Translations under genes and position numbers: made by a program
Assembly (NCBI RefSeq): GCF_013141865.1
Contig: NZ_RCST01000001.1
Location: forward strand, 372,001 to 436,000
Length of the DNA: 64,000 nt
Reading direction: 5' to 3'
Source: Methylomonas sp. ZR1
Lineage (GTDB): Bacteria > Pseudomonadota > Gammaproteobacteria > Methylococcales > Methylomonadaceae
The notes under the pieces: model-generated
The model's input: only the letters and a program-made list of their open reading frames with translations
What the model was told of the DNA's origin: nothing
The model's database searches: none
In this document: in pieces, positions 1-10,440 of the stretch
How positions within the stretch are numbered: position 1 is the stretch's first letter
Layout of the letters: every line of letters starts with the position of its first letter

Positions 1-171
1 GGTGTTGACGGCTAGGATCACCTTGCCTTGAAACGCCTGGCAAAAATCGATTTGCTCGCTGGAGCGAAGCTTAGTCATCTTGTAATTCAGCAATTCCGGG
101 CAAGGCTCGGCTCCGGCTACCGATACCGAGCAAGCCCATAAGTTAGCGATTAAAAAGGCGGTTTTCATCAT
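1..171 (-). CDS. Glutathione peroxidase family protein, N-terminal part (cut by window edge)
   Basis: The 57 visible codons start at a double ATG (171 or 168) behind GGAGG and encode a signal-peptide-like N-terminus ending near VAGAEP. Next come CPELLNYKM and, at the edge, GKVILAVNT. That last string matches the strand preceding the catalytic Cys or Sec in glutathione peroxidases (usually VVLVVNTAS). The family reduces peroxides with thiols, and the leader suggests a periplasmic form. The catalytic residue lies outside the window, so the assignment rests on the first third of the protein only. The second ATG has the better spacing to the ribosome binding site (7 nt). Confidence 0.7.
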   Translation of the reverse strand, partial: MMKTAFLIANLWACSVSVAGAEPCPELLNYKMTKLRSSEQIDFCQAFQGKVILAVNT

Positions 172-242
172 TTTCCCTCCTGATCCATTATCCTGGAGCA
201 TACCAGTGCTGGCTAAAAGTCAACCTTGGCTTAGTCCTACCT

Positions 243-860
243 TCAATGCGTATGCAGCATGCCTTGCTTGACAATAAAGTCAGCGACCGCATCCAAGCCA
301 TTGCCGGTTTTGATGTTGGTAAATACGAACGGCCGCTCGCCGCGCATCTTTTTCGCGTCGCGGTCCATCACTTCCAGCGAGGCGCCGACATACGGCGCCA
401 GATCGATTTTGTTAATGACCAGCAAATCCGAACGGGTGATGCCGGGGCCGCCCTTGCGCGGAATCTTGTCGCCGGCGGAGACATCGATCACGTAAATGGT
501 CAGATCGGCCAATTCCGGGCTGAAGGTGGCGCTGAGATTGTCGCCGCCGCTTTCCACCATCACGAAATCCAGCTCAGGCCAGCGCTCGATCAAATCATCA
601 ACCGCAGCCAAGTTCATCGAGGCATCTTCGCGGATGGCGGTATGCGGGCAGCCGCCGGTTTCCACGCCCAGAATCCGTTCTTCCGGCAACGCCTGACTGC
701 GAATCAAAAACTGCTGGTCCTCGCGGGTGTAAATATCGTTGGTGACCACGCCGATTTGGTAATCGTCGCGCATCCTCTTGCACAAGGCATCCACCAGCGC
801 TGTCTTGCCGGAGCCGACCGGGCCGCCGATGCCTACTCTTAAAATTTGTTTGTCGTTCAT
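243..860 (-). CDS. ureG: Urease accessory GTPase UreG
   Basis: UreG is the SIMIBI-class GTPase that powers nickel delivery into urease with UreD, UreE and UreF. The 205-residue product has the usual length. It shows a P-loop GPVGSGKT at residues 13-20, the Cys-Pro-His nickel-site motif in [18 protein letters not shown], and the base-recognition motif NKIDLAP. It is the last gene of the minus-strand urea locus. About 400 bp separate it from ureF, although these two genes are normally adjacent, and a broken small gene lies in that gap. Confidence 0.97.
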   Translation of the reverse strand: MNDKQILRVGIGGPVGSGKTALVDALCKRMRDDYQIGVVTNDIYTREDQQFLIRSQALPEERILGVETGGCPHTAIREDASMNLAAVDDLIERWPELDFVMVESGGDNLSATFSPELADLTIYVIDVSAGDKIPRKGGPGITRSDLLVINKIDLAPYVGASLEVMDRDAKKMRGERPFVFTNIKTGNGLDAVADFIVKQGMLHTH

Positions 861-922
861 GGCTTTCCTCTCAAATATTAATAAAATCTACTTTTTTAGA
901 ATTAAGTTAATTGGCGCATTCA

Positions 923-1138
923 TCAGAACCATGTGATGACCCATCCTGATTCCTGGAAATATTGGTCAAGCGTGTTTTTGTCTTTAACCCAATTGTCAAA
1001 GCCATTCTTCAATTCAGGTGAACTCGAGGTGACAATTATGAAACCACCTGTGTTTTGACTATCGTCAATAATCTTGATGAACGCACCAGTTTCATCGCCA
1101 GATTCAATCTTGCCTCACGTTCCAGTTTTTATGTTCAT
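923..1138 (-). pseudogene. Broken small gene between ureF and ureG (unknown family)
   Basis: Read on the minus strand from an ATG at 1138, this frame gives MNIKTGT, an in-frame TGA at 1117-1115, and then 63 sense codons with natural composition (for example GGFIIVTSSSPELKNGF and YFQESGWVITWF) ending in TGA at 923. No usable start codon follows the internal stop. The sequence therefore looks like a 71-residue gene interrupted by one nonsense mutation. I do not recognise the family. The Trp-rich tail and small size resemble immunity-type proteins, but that is only an impression. It sits as foreign material inside the urease operon. Confidence 0.5.
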
Positions 1139-1265
1139 AACAAAGCAGTGAGTAGGTCAGGGTACGCATAGCGCTCCCTGACAATTGCGGAATATTTTTA
1201 ATGTCACGTAACTGGTCTCGCGGCAAATGTGACCTAGGTAATCGTTAAATCGAGCAGCGGGAGTT

Positions 1266-1940
1266 TCACGACCGAAACAGCCGTGAATACTGGATTTCGT
1301 GCCGGCTGCTGGCCAAGGCCAAACCAAAACAACTGCCGCCGATCTCATCGTCTTTCAATTGCGATGCGCTCTCGACCAAGCCCGGCAACTCGGCGGCCAG
1401 ACCTTGTAACAACTGCTGCCCGGCCACCTGGCCCAGTGGTACCAATTTAATCGCGCCCAACACCTGGTTTTCCAGCCAGCCCCATAAATAACCGGCTATC
1501 GCATCGGCTTTATCGATTTGCCAGCGTGTCGCCGCCAACGCAAACAAGGTCGCCAACGTAGCATCGGGCCGTTTTTGCCAAATCTGCGCTTCCGGCATCT
1601 CTAACTTGACCAACAAGCGCGCCAGGGCCTGCCCGGTTTGCCTGTCTTCGGCGCGCAATTCGGCAGTTTCGCGGTAAGCGGTTAGGGTTTGACCCCAATG
1701 CGTGACAGCCTCGATGTCATTAGTCTGCCAAGCGTCGTACAGCCGCGCCAACAACGGTGCGTCGACCTTGCCTAAACCGTTGTGCAATAAACCACGCAGC
1801 CAATCGCCGGTTTGCTCGGCATTGGTTACCCAGCCGTCGTGCACCGCAGTCTCCAGACCCTGTGAATAGCTGTACATCCCAATCGGCAAACTGGGGCTGA
1901 CCAGTTGCAGCAGCCGCAGCAGGCTTAAATTAGTGACCAT
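1266..1940 (-). CDS. ureF: Urease accessory protein UreF
   Basis: UreF bridges UreD and UreG in the urease activation complex and controls the UreG GTPase cycle. The 224-residue all-alpha product has the hallmark N-terminus [18 protein letters not shown], followed by the long helical repeat region. Its ATG overlaps the end of ureE by 11 bp, which suggests translational coupling. Downstream, the expected direct junction to ureG is replaced by about 400 bp that contains a pseudogene. Confidence 0.96.
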   Translation of the reverse strand: MVTNLSLLRLLQLVSPSLPIGMYSYSQGLETAVHDGWVTNAEQTGDWLRGLLHNGLGKVDAPLLARLYDAWQTNDIEAVTHWGQTLTAYRETAELRAEDRQTGQALARLLVKLEMPEAQIWQKRPDATLATLFALAATRWQIDKADAIAGYLWGWLENQVLGAIKLVPLGQVAGQQLLQGLAAELPGLVESASQLKDDEIGGSCFGLALASSRHEIQYSRLFRS

Positions 1941-2361
1941 GACTATGGTAAGCGCCGGCTTCCGGCTCGAACGGCAGGGTGTCGTGCTCGACGGCTAAAC
2001 CCAATCCGATCAGCATTTGATCCAGTACATAGTCGGTCAAAAACCGCAATTCGCCGGGCAGGATTTGCAAGGCTACGTGACGATTGCCCAAGTGATAACA
2101 AGCGCGGGCAAACAGCAACGGATCGGCGCATTTCACTACCGACAGTGGTTCCGGCGCGGCGTTGATTCGTACCTTGAAACCCTGGCCGTTGGTGAGGATT
2201 GCGCCGTGTCTCAGGGTTTGGCCCCTTGGCAGGAACACGCCGACTTGAATACCACCTTGGGTGGTGGCGGGTTGCCGGGATTTCTGCCGGGCCTCGAAGG
2301 GGAGGGTGAGGGTGTCGTCTGGGGTTTCTTCGGTTTGGGTGGTTTCGGTGAGTTTTAGCAT
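1930..2361 (-). CDS. ureE: Urease accessory protein UreE (nickel chaperone)
   Basis: UreE is the dimeric nickel carrier that hands Ni2+ to the urease activation complex. The 143-residue product shows [19 protein letters not shown] in the first domain and the conserved [13 protein letters not shown] metal-site segment in the second. It ends in a short His-containing tail, YHSHGH, and is not the long His-rich type. It overlaps ureF. Its start lies 91 bp from the outer end of structured repeat copy 1, so its 5' leader is partly repeat-derived. Confidence 0.96.
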   Translation of the reverse strand: MLKLTETTQTEETPDDTLTLPFEARQKSRQPATTQGGIQVGVFLPRGQTLRHGAILTNGQGFKVRINAAPEPLSVVKCADPLLFARACYHLGNRHVALQILPGELRFLTDYVLDQMLIGLGLAVEHDTLPFEPEAGAYHSHGH

Positions 2362-2395
2362 TGTTTGGTTTGGTTAGATTTTGCTTGTCACGCTG

Positions 2396-2443
2396 GTTCC
2401 CAAGCTCGAGCTTGGGAACGATGTCTCGAAAGCTCTAGCTTTC
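2396..2443. repeat. Two short palindromes upstream of ureE
   Basis: Positions 2396-2419 are a perfect 24-bp palindrome with half-sites GTTCCCAAGCTC and GAGCTTGGGAAC. It is followed at 2428-2443 by a second hairpin, GAAAGCT-CT-AGCTTTC. This pattern looks like a dispersed REP-type element distinct from the GTAGG family elsewhere in the window. It lies between ureE and structured repeat copy 1. Confidence 0.6.
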
Positions 2444-2452
2444 ATTGGGTTT

Positions 2453-2713
2453 GTGTCGCTGCCGCGACGGTTGTTTTTAATGTCGGGTCTCGGCCCGACA
2501 GCCGAGATACTTTCTTTTGCTTGGCCAAAAGAAAGTATCCAAAGAAAAGGCCACCCGACATTCCGCCAATTTCCTGCGCGTCTCGCTTTTGCCGAGGGTT
2601 TTCGGAAGGGGCTTCCCAGCCCCTCCGAAAACGAGCGGCATCCTTGCCGCTCCCCTATCGGGCTGATCTCACCAAAAGCTGCGATGCTCTGGGCGGAATA
2701 ACGGGACGAAAAC
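2453..2713 (+). repeat. Structured ~260-bp repeat, copy 1 (subfamily A)
   Basis: This copy runs from the outer terminus GTGTCGCTGCCGCGACGG at 2453 to an inner terminus GGGCGGAATAACGGG. It holds the full helix set described at copy 7: a GTCGC/GCGAC hairpin, overlapping GTCGGG/CCCGAC and TCTCGG/CCGAGA helices, a long ATACTTTCTTTTG/CAAAAGAAAGTAT hairpin, and the multi-branched 3' domain. It faces copy 2 in inverted orientation across the 594-codon gene 2755-4536. Short open frames inside it recur in every copy and are not genes. Confidence 0.9.
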
Positions 2714-2754
2714 CTACCCACAAGTTTCAGGGAATTTTTGGAAAAATTAACTTC

Positions 2755-4536
2755 TTAATCCATCTTATTTTTAATCGAGCCAGAAACCACCGCTACCATT
2801 AATAGGCTAGCAATCCACCCATATAAAATTTCAACCCAAATTAAAAAACGAATTCCATGTTTTTCATCAAATGAAAAAAATTCGCGCATTGGCAAAGTAT
2901 CTGGGGTTGGAGTCATCGGTGCCCAATCACTCTCTTGTTGTAAATCTACAAAAGGCAAAATAACGTCCAGAGAATAAGCAAATGGACTAAAGGTCGTATA
3001 TTCGGCTCTTAATTTAGAGCATAAATACCAGTTTCCAGCACCCTGGACAGGCGGCGGTTCAACACAACTGGTTCTTGATAGCTCTGTTTTTTCTAATTCA
3101 AAAATAGCTTTTTTATTATCAGATTTACATACATCGTAATCTGCATTTTGAAAAATAGAAGGATTACTTGGCGCAAATACATCATGATAAGCAGAATAAA
3201 AATAACAGCCGCCACAAAAAATCCAGACACAAATACTAATTGCTAACAATCTTAACGGTCGGTACCCGTAATCAATAAGAAAGCCATAAAGCCAATGAAA
3301 TATAGTAATGATTTTTTTATATAACCAATTTGAATTACAGCTTATCAACTTCTCTTTGCGACGATGTTTTTCAAAAGAAATTCCAATTTTCTTCATATCC
3401 TCATTATGCCCCATTTCCAGCAATACTTTTTGTAATTGCCGCCAAGGTTGAGGACGAAAATCTTTTCCTTTGTTACTGGTTCCAAGATGATCTGGAATTT
3501 GTTTATGTAACCAAATAAGCCTATGCTCTGCCGATGTCGGCGCGCTACCTGCGAATTTTGTATATACAAATCCATCCAGCAGCAAACTTCCTTTTGGCCA
3601 AGAATCCAAATCATCTTCCAATAAGGCTGCTCTTGAGCCCATTAGGGAAACATAGCCCTTTTTTATATTTAGTCTACTAATCGAAAATATGCCATTAACC
3701 TCCATGCTTTCTGCTCTAAACGCATACTTATCCATCAAACTTTCTAGGTTTATTCGATCCAATTTCAGATTACCAATTTTTGAACCTGATAAGCAGACTT
3801 GCCCATGTGCTTCTAAACCATTCGTTAGCTCAATATTCCCTTTGACGGCTGCGCTTCTACAATTCAAAGCAACTCCAAACATACTATTGAATTTGCCGCC
3901 ATCACATATTAAATTTCCTCTGATTTGCACACCTGCTAGATTTACAGTGCCATGCGCCGAAAATTCGTTATTCAGAAATACATTACCTATTGAGGCGTTT
4001 TCACAGGCTAAGGACAGTACTTCAGTATTACCCTGGTTATTAAAATTGCCAAAAAAAGTGGCATTCTTACAATCCAAACAACCATTAATTTGAGCATCGC
4101 AAAACCTGACTGTACCAGAGGATATAAAACCTTCATTTAAGAAAATATCGCCTGAACATCTAAGGGAATCGCCATCGATACTTTCAACGAAACAACCTTG
4201 AAGCCCAAGAAAACCCTTAATTTGACAATAACGCAAGTTAACTTCGCCAATATGGCAATTGATCAAACCCAAACTTTGAGGGAGGTTAGTGCCAACAAAA
4301 TCAACGTCACCCTCAATCCAAGCACCCTTGAGGAATAAACCTTTTTCGTGAATATAGTTATGTTCGTCGCCTCCTAATGCAATGAATCGTAAAAATTCCG
4401 CTCTTATGGTGTTGTCTAAATTTTGATTTTCAGGGCGAGATTCGGAAATGACCGCTAGAGTGCCTGACTTACTATTCTTTAGTAAAGAGGTCTCAGCTGG
4501 TTTTAAAGGTTCAAATTCAGATAAGCTACGTCTCAT
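2755..4536 (-). CDS. Large membrane-anchored protein with beta-helix-like repeats (cargo gene)
   Basis: I do not recognise a function. From the ATG at 4536 (a TTG lies five codons upstream) the product is about 593 residues. Residues ~75-300 are built of short repeated strands such as GNLICDGGKF and GNIELTNGLEAHG, typical of a right-handed beta-helix like pentapeptide or bactofilin-type proteins. The C-terminal third has two or three hydrophobic segments, including LLAISICVWIFCGGCYF and a last one near the end, so the protein is probably membrane anchored. Base composition is clearly AT-richer than the urease genes, which suggests acquisition. It lies between inverted repeat copies 1 and 2, and its stop is 41 bp from copy 1. 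Confidence 0.75.
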   Translation of the reverse strand: MRRSLSEFEPLKPAETSLLKNSKSGTLAVISESRPENQNLDNTIRAEFLRFIALGGDEHNYIHEKGLFLKGAWIEGDVDFVGTNLPQSLGLINCHIGEVNLRYCQIKGFLGLQGCFVESIDGDSLRCSGDIFLNEGFISSGTVRFCDAQINGCLDCKNATFFGNFNNQGNTEVLSLACENASIGNVFLNNEFSAHGTVNLAGVQIRGNLICDGGKFNSMFGVALNCRSAAVKGNIELTNGLEAHGQVCLSGSKIGNLKLDRINLESLMDKYAFRAESMEVNGIFSISRLNIKKGYVSLMGSRAALLEDDLDSWPKGSLLLDGFVYTKFAGSAPTSAEHRLIWLHKQIPDHLGTSNKGKDFRPQPWRQLQKVLLEMGHNEDMKKIGISFEKHRRKEKLISCNSNWLYKKIITIFHWLYGFLIDYGYRPLRLLAISICVWIFCGGCYFYSAYHDVFAPSNPSIFQNADYDVCKSDNKKAIFELEKTELSRTSCVEPPPVQGAGNWYLCSKLRAEYTTFSPFAYSLDVILPFVDLQQESDWAPMTPTPDTLPMREFFSFDEKHGIRFLIWVEILYGWIASLLMVAVVSGSIKNKMD

Positions 4537-4597
4537 ATTTGCGTATTTCAATTGGTTCGGCTTAGAACTTCAAAAAGGAATATCTTTACCCAGGTTC

Positions 4598-4676
4598 GTA
4601 GGCTGGGTAGAGCAACGCGAAACCCAGCGATGTAGGCTTAACGCTGGGATTACACTATCGTTCCAACCCAGCCTAC
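4598..4676. repeat. REP-type palindrome (GTAGGCTGGG ends)
   Basis: The termini GTAGGCTGGG and CCCAGCCTAC are inverted. The internal motif AACCCAGCG is partly repeated. It belongs to the GTAGG...CCTAC family seen nine times between 4.6 and 23.4 kb, and lies between the start of the 594-codon gene and repeat copy 2. Confidence 0.75.
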
Positions 4677-4720
4677 CAAATCACCTTTGTTACACGCAAT
4701 AACCCTCGGAGTGAAGCATT

Positions 4721-5061
4721 CCCGTTATTCCGCCCCGAGCATCGCAGCTCTTGTGCCCTGCGGGTATTTGGCGAGATCAGCCCGCAGGGGAGCGGCAAGG
4801 ATGCCGCTCGTTTTCGGAGGGCCAGGGATGGCCCTTCCGAAAACCCTCGCCAAAAGCGACAAATTTGCCTGGAGCAAATTTGAACAGCCGATAGGCTGGC
4901 CCGGAGGGCGAAAACCATGGATGGTTTTCGTAAAGCGCAGGATAAAGGCGGAATTCCGGGTGGCCTTTCTTTTGGTGACTTTTCTTTGGCCAAGCAAAGA
5001 AAAGTTACTCGGCCGTCGGGCCGAGACCCGACTTCAAACAAACCCGTCGCGATAGCGACAC
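4721..5061 (-). repeat. Structured repeat, copy 2 (subfamily A, with ~80-bp extra hairpins)
   Basis: On the minus strand this copy runs from GTGTCGCTATCGCGACGG at 5061 to GGGCGGAATAACGGG near 4721. It matches copies 1 and 7 except for an insertion of about 80 bp at roughly 4857-4935. The insertion itself consists of small hairpins: AAATTTGC/GCAAATTT, CAGCC/GGCTG and GAAAACCATGGATGGTTTTC. The copy is in inverted orientation to copy 1 and closes the module around the 594-codon gene. Confidence 0.88.
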
Positions 5062-5324
5062 AAAACCCCAAAACCCAGCAAAGCTATATCCACATAAAAC
5101 TGTGAAAAACCTCACACTTCTTCAGCCAGAAAGTTAACAGAGAAAGCCCTTCAGTTTCCCTAAATTATCACCGTCCCCGCTAATTACGCCGCCAGTAAAA
5201 CCACAGCGTAAATGCCGAAGGACACGCTGCCCTTGAATTTTCAGGTAGGCCAATTTTTTACCCGAGAAGCAAGTACAGCGTTAACTCATCCACTCTCGTG
5301 TTTAATTTACAAAAGGTGAAGGTC

Positions 5325-5681
5325 ATGAAAACTATCAAAAATCTGTTTCTAATGCTGTCTGTCATTGCTGCTTCCATGTTTGGCGCCAGTGCGGCCAATG
5401 CGGCGACTTGTTCCGCAGGCTGGGTGAATGTCACCGGTGTTTACGAATATAACGTTAACGGTACGACGTACGGTTATATCTACACCGTGCCGGAACACAA
5501 CGTACTGCCAGCCTATACCAACTATTTCGTCACCTATAACAAAGAGGCTTTGATTCAGGCCAAAATGGCGCTGCAAAACCATCAAACTTACTATTTGTAT
5601 GGTGACTCAGGCACTGCTGCTTGCCCAACCTCCGGCTCTTATCGCTACTTGGGTACTTTATCCTACCTGTACGAGTACTAA
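5325..5681 (+). CDS. Small secreted protein of unknown function
   Basis: The 118-residue product has a clear Sec signal peptide, MKTIKNLFLMLSVIAASMFG...ANA, followed by a mature part rich in Tyr, Asn and Thr. There are two cysteines (near the start, ATCSAGW, and near the end, ACPTSG) that could form one disulfide. The ATG at 5325 behind AAGGTGAAGG is preferred over an in-frame GTG at 5298. The family is not recognised. It is transcribed against the urease genes and followed after 85 bp by another exported hypothetical protein. Confidence 0.7.
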   Translation: MKTIKNLFLMLSVIAASMFGASAANAATCSAGWVNVTGVYEYNVNGTTYGYIYTVPEHNVLPAYTNYFVTYNKEALIQAKMALQNHQTYYLYGDSGTAACPTSGSYRYLGTLSYLYEY

Positions 5682-5766
5682 TCGCGGCATCCGATCATGC
5701 GGAATCTTTGGTCTGGCCCATCCGACCGAGATTCCGCTCTGAGTAACATCAACCTAGGTCAAGATC

Positions 5767-6336
5767 ATGAACAAACTTGTCTCAATACTGGGTGTGGCTA
5801 GCGTTTTTGCGAGCGGATATTTTGCCGGTCAGCAATTCCCCGGTCGCGGCGACAGCCATTCAGCGGCGCTGCCGGAGAATACCGCTTCAGTTTCCGCGCC
5901 TGTTATCGCGGTCGGCGCGAACAGAAAGCTGGATATGTCGCGGACAAACGTCCCGGTCTCTAAGGAAATTCGGTTGCCCCCTCACGAACAGCAACGGCAG
6001 GCGCTCGCTAATGGCTTGTCTCCCGAAGATGAGGTTGCGCGTAGCGAAGCCAATGCCGACTTGATTGCGTCGATGCGAGCCAACCACTTACCGGAAGAGC
6101 AGGTCGCTCAATTGGAGCAGACTCTGAAAGATCAAGAGTCCGCCACGCCCGTTCAGCCTGAAGAGCCAGTATCAGAACGAACCAACGCGGAATTGAGCGC
6201 CGAGCTACGCGAAAGCCTAAAGCAATCCGGTGCTCCGCCGGAAATCATCAATGCCATGGCTCAGCCACTCGAAGCCGGCGCAACCACCACGGACGAACCG
6301 GTTCTACCGCACAAAAACCATATCCCAGGTTCCTAG
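5767..6336 (+). CDS. Exported or membrane-anchored hypothetical protein
   Basis: The 189-residue product begins with a hydrophobic segment, MNKLVSILGVASVFASGYFA, that could be a signal anchor. The rest is polar and acidic with predicted helices (for example ELRESLKQSGAPPEIINAM and EEQVAQLEQTLKDQES), and it has no cysteine. The start follows the end of the previous gene by 85 bp, so the two may be co-transcribed. It converges on ureC, 94 bp away. No function can be assigned. Confidence 0.65.
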   Translation: MNKLVSILGVASVFASGYFAGQQFPGRGDSHSAALPENTASVSAPVIAVGANRKLDMSRTNVPVSKEIRLPPHEQQRQALANGLSPEDEVARSEANADLIASMRANHLPEEQVAQLEQTLKDQESATPVQPEEPVSERTNAELSAELRESLKQSGAPPEIINAMAQPLEAGATTTDEPVLPHKNHIPGS

Positions 6337-6383
6337 TTTTAACGGATGGCAAACACTGCCATCGCTTCAGTTGCATACAGTTT

Positions 6384-6419
6384 GTTTTCGGCAGGGCCAC
6401 GGATGGCTCTACCGAAAAC
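6384..6419. repeat. Solo hairpin resembling one arm of the structured repeat
   Basis: A stem GTTTTCGG...CCGAAAAC with inner pairing AGGGCCA/TGGCTCT matches the hairpin found at 21582-21616 in copy 7 and its equivalents. The rest of the repeat is absent. It lies between the convergent ends of the 189-residue gene and ureC, so it could be a degenerate repeat fragment or serve as an mRNA 3' structure. Confidence 0.55.
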
Positions 6420-6430
6420 CCTGATCCCTC

Positions 6431-8130
<1,700 letters not shown>

Positions 8131-8134
<4 letters not shown>

Positions 8135-8448
8135 GCGATTTTCTCCAATGCGCCCATTACCTCGCCGCGAAAGCCGTAGACCTTGCGTTCGCCTGCGAAG
8201 GCTACCAACTGCACCTCGCGCTGCTGGCCCGGCTCGAACCGCACCGCCGTCCCGGCAGGGATGTCCAACCTAAAGCCACGCGCCGCCTCGCGGTCGAAAT
8301 GCAAAGCAGGGTTGGTTTCGTAAAAATGGTAATGCGAGCCGACCTGAATCGGCCGGTCGCCGCTATTGGCAACCAGGACTTTAACGGTGGCGCGGCCGGC
8401 ATTGAGTTCGATGTCGCCGGCGGCGGGGAAGATTTCTCCGGGGATCAT
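8131..8448 (-). CDS. ureB: Urease subunit beta
   Basis: The 105-residue product is the small beta subunit of the bacterial three-subunit urease. It starts with [16 protein letters not shown] and carries the typical [14 protein letters not shown] and [15 protein letters not shown] motifs. It overlaps ureC by 4 bp and follows ureA after a 96-bp spacer filled by a REP palindrome. Confidence 0.97.
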
Positions 8449-8466
8449 ACATTGCTCCTTGGAAAC

Positions 8467-8543
8467 GTAGGTTGGGTTAGCGCAGCGTAACCCAACATGA
8501 TGGCGTTATTGTTGGGTTACGCCTATCGGCTAACCCAACCTAC
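8467..8543. repeat. REP-type palindrome between ureA and ureB
   Basis: The termini GTAGGTTGGG and CCCAACCTAC are inverted, with a second inner inverted pair (AGCGTAACCCAAC and GTTGGGTTACGCC). It fills nearly the whole ureA-ureB spacer and would form a strong hairpin in the urease mRNA, which could change the ratio of the two subunits. Confidence 0.8.
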
Positions 8544-8544
8544 A

Positions 8545-8847
8545 TTAAACGATAGGGTCGTGGACAGTGACCAGCTTGGTACCATCCGGAAACGTCGCCT
8601 CCACCTGCACGTCGGGAATCATTTCCGCTACACCGTTCATCACATCGTCGCGAGTTAACAAGGCTCGCCCGTAACTCATCAGCTCGGCGACGCTCTGGCC
8701 GTCGCGGGCGCCTTCCATTATCGCGGCGGAGATGTAAGCCACCGCTTCCGGGTAGTTGAGTTTCAAGCCTCTGGCTTTGCGGCGCTCGGCAAGGAGGGCG
8801 GCTGTGAAGAGGAGGAGTTTGTCTTTTTCTCTGGGTGTTAGTTGCAT
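8545..8847 (-). CDS. ureA: Urease subunit gamma
   Basis: The 100-residue product is a standard urease gamma subunit: [28 protein letters not shown] and the ending VTVHDPIV. The ATG at 8847 gives the family length; in-frame sequence upstream belongs to repeat copy 3. The outer end of copy 3 lies only 37 bp before this start, and no strong Shine-Dalgarno is visible. Confidence 0.97.
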   Translation of the reverse strand: MQLTPREKDKLLLFTAALLAERRKARGLKLNYPEAVAYISAAIMEGARDGQSVAELMSYGRALLTRDDVMNGVAEMIPDVQVEATFPDGTKLVTVHDPIV

Positions 8848-8884
8848 GGCGGTGCTTTTTATTAGTTCGTGTTTGTTTTTTGTT

Positions 8885-9144
8885 GTGTCGCTGCCGCGAC
8901 GGTTATTTTTAATGTCGGGTCTCGGCCCGACAGCCGAGGTACTTTTCTTTGGACGGCCAAAGAAAAGTACCCAAAAGAAAGGCCGCCCCATACCGCTTGT
9001 TTCCTGCGCTCCGAAGGGTTTGAACGGGGTTTTTCGAAAGGGCATCCAAGCCCTTGCGAAAAACGCGATGCATCCCTGCATCGCCCCTGCGGGCTGATCC
9101 GTCCAAACCCTCCGGTGCTCGGCGCGGCATCAGGGGAGAAAACC
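8885..9144 (+). repeat. Structured ~260-bp repeat, copy 3 (subfamily B)
   Basis: The copy starts at GTGTCGCTGCCGCGACGG and ends at GGCGCGGCAT followed by GGGG and GAAAACC. Compared with copy 1 the hairpins carry paired changes: GGTACTTTTCTTTGG/CCAAAGAAAAGTACC replaces the long hairpin, GCGATGCA/TGCATCGC replaces GAGCGGCA/TGCCGCTC, and GGGTTTG/CAAACCC replaces the GCTTTTG/CAAAAGC enclosing helix. It pairs in inverted orientation with copy 4. Confidence 0.9.
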
Positions 9145-9175
9145 CTCCCACGCAGATGACTTCCCAACCGGATTT

Positions 9176-10297
9176 CTAGTTTAACTTGCGTGCTCGCTTT
9201 TCTTCATAGGCTTTACGTTCAGCATCTCGTTCACTATCAATTATTGGCTGTAGCGCTTGAGCCTGTTCGCCATGCTTTAAAGACATGGCACCAAACTGAG
9301 TTGCTTCCTCTAGCCGCTTTTCTCTCTTACATGCCATTCTCATCTTGTCGTAGATTTTTTGATAATGTAGATGGATGTGTTTATTAATTGTCGTAGGTGA
9401 TGTATGAGAAAACTCAGCTCTAACTCGAGGCTCTACGTCATTTAATAGTTGATTAAATACTTGCATTGCTTCTTGAAAACGCCCTGCTTGTTGTAAAAAC
9501 ACTGGCAGGCGTAACCAGCGTTCAATGTCATAAATGCCACCGTGACGGCGCATTAAATCATTAGCCTCTTGCAAGCATGCCACGGCGGCGTCCCAATCAA
9601 ATACCTTGTGTTGCGTTGCTTCGCGGTGCAAGGCTGCAATGCGTTCATCAATGGGGTTTTTCGTAATTACGATATTGGATGTTGCGATAGTTGCACCAAT
9701 CTTTTCTCCTGGCTGAATCACTTTTCTGCTGGTAGGGCCAAATAATTGGTAACTCCGTCCCTTCTTCAATCGGTTTAAATCGCCCAACTCGTGTGCAAAA
9801 TAAAGCACATAACGAATTTGCTCTTCATTAAATTCCGGTAATAACGGATAAAGCGACGTCTGCAACACACCAGGTTGGGATTCGATAATCGGTTTGATTT
9901 CGGAAATTAAACGTCTGTAGAGTGGATCTTCTTTAGCGAAAGCCGACATCAAGCTCTTGAAGCGATCCCGCACAAATTGTGGTACGTCTTTGTCAACTGA
10001 GGTGTAAGCAAACTTTTGCAGCCAAATACGCGCAAATTCGTAATCGCCATGCTTTACTGCCTGTTCGATTTGCAAAAACTTGGATTCCCAATCAATCGAC
10101 AATTGGTATTCCGTCTCTTCCATCTCTTTGCTTTCCAATCGATCAACCTTAATTGATGTTGGTTTATCTTCAGAGATTGGGTTTACAAAAGTTTTAGCTC
10201 TTTCTTTACGTTTTTCTTTAATTTCAGCCTTAGCGCTCTTTACGGCAAGCTTAATGCCAATAATCAATATGAAAAGTATCACTAAAGCCATCCACAT
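9176..10297 (-). CDS. Membrane-anchored protein with helical repeat-like C-terminus (cargo gene)
   Basis: The 373-residue product starts with one transmembrane segment (MWMALVILFILIIGIKLAV), followed by a basic stretch and a cytoplasmic or periplasmic helical body. Residues ~230-350 look TPR-like (ANDLMRRHG, FLQQAGRFQEAMQVFNQLL, KREKRLEEATQFG). The start has AAGGA spaced 5 nt from ATG. The gene is AT-richer than ureA and ureD, which flank its module. It lies between inverted copies 3 and 4, with its stop 32 bp from copy 3. The function is unknown. Confidence 0.75.
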   Translation of the reverse strand: MWMALVILFILIIGIKLAVKSAKAEIKEKRKERAKTFVNPISEDKPTSIKVDRLESKEMEETEYQLSIDWESKFLQIEQAVKHGDYEFARIWLQKFAYTSVDKDVPQFVRDRFKSLMSAFAKEDPLYRRLISEIKPIIESQPGVLQTSLYPLLPEFNEEQIRYVLYFAHELGDLNRLKKGRSYQLFGPTSRKVIQPGEKIGATIATSNIVITKNPIDERIAALHREATQHKVFDWDAAVACLQEANDLMRRHGGIYDIERWLRLPVFLQQAGRFQEAMQVFNQLLNDVEPRVRAEFSHTSPTTINKHIHLHYQKIYDKMRMACKREKRLEEATQFGAMSLKHGEQAQALQPIIDSERDAERKAYEEKRARKLN

Positions 10298-10315
10298 AAT
10301 TTTCCTTCTTAGCCA

Positions 10316-10385
10316 GTAGTATGATGAATAAAGTGAAGCGCATCTGTTGTGACCGATGCGCCTCCTAACGTCAGCAGCATCCTAC
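10316..10385. repeat. REP-type palindrome (GTAG...CATCCTAC), degenerate
   Basis: The outer ends GTAGTATGATG and CAGCATCCTAC are roughly inverted, with an inner GCGCATC/GATGCGC stem. The inner part closely matches the REP at 15421-15492. It sits between the start of the 373-residue gene and copy 4. Confidence 0.6.
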
Positions 10386-10440
10386 AATAAACGCTATGTT
10401 CAGACTTATAAAATCTCCCAATAAGTTACTAACGCGCAAC

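Noticed and set aside
2365..2802. Open frames of 60-145 codons over the structured repeats, with recurring peptides such as [17 protein letters not shown]
   Set aside because: They recur in every repeat copy, in several frames and on both strands. They reflect the repeated hairpins, and have no ribosome binding sites or protein-like conservation.
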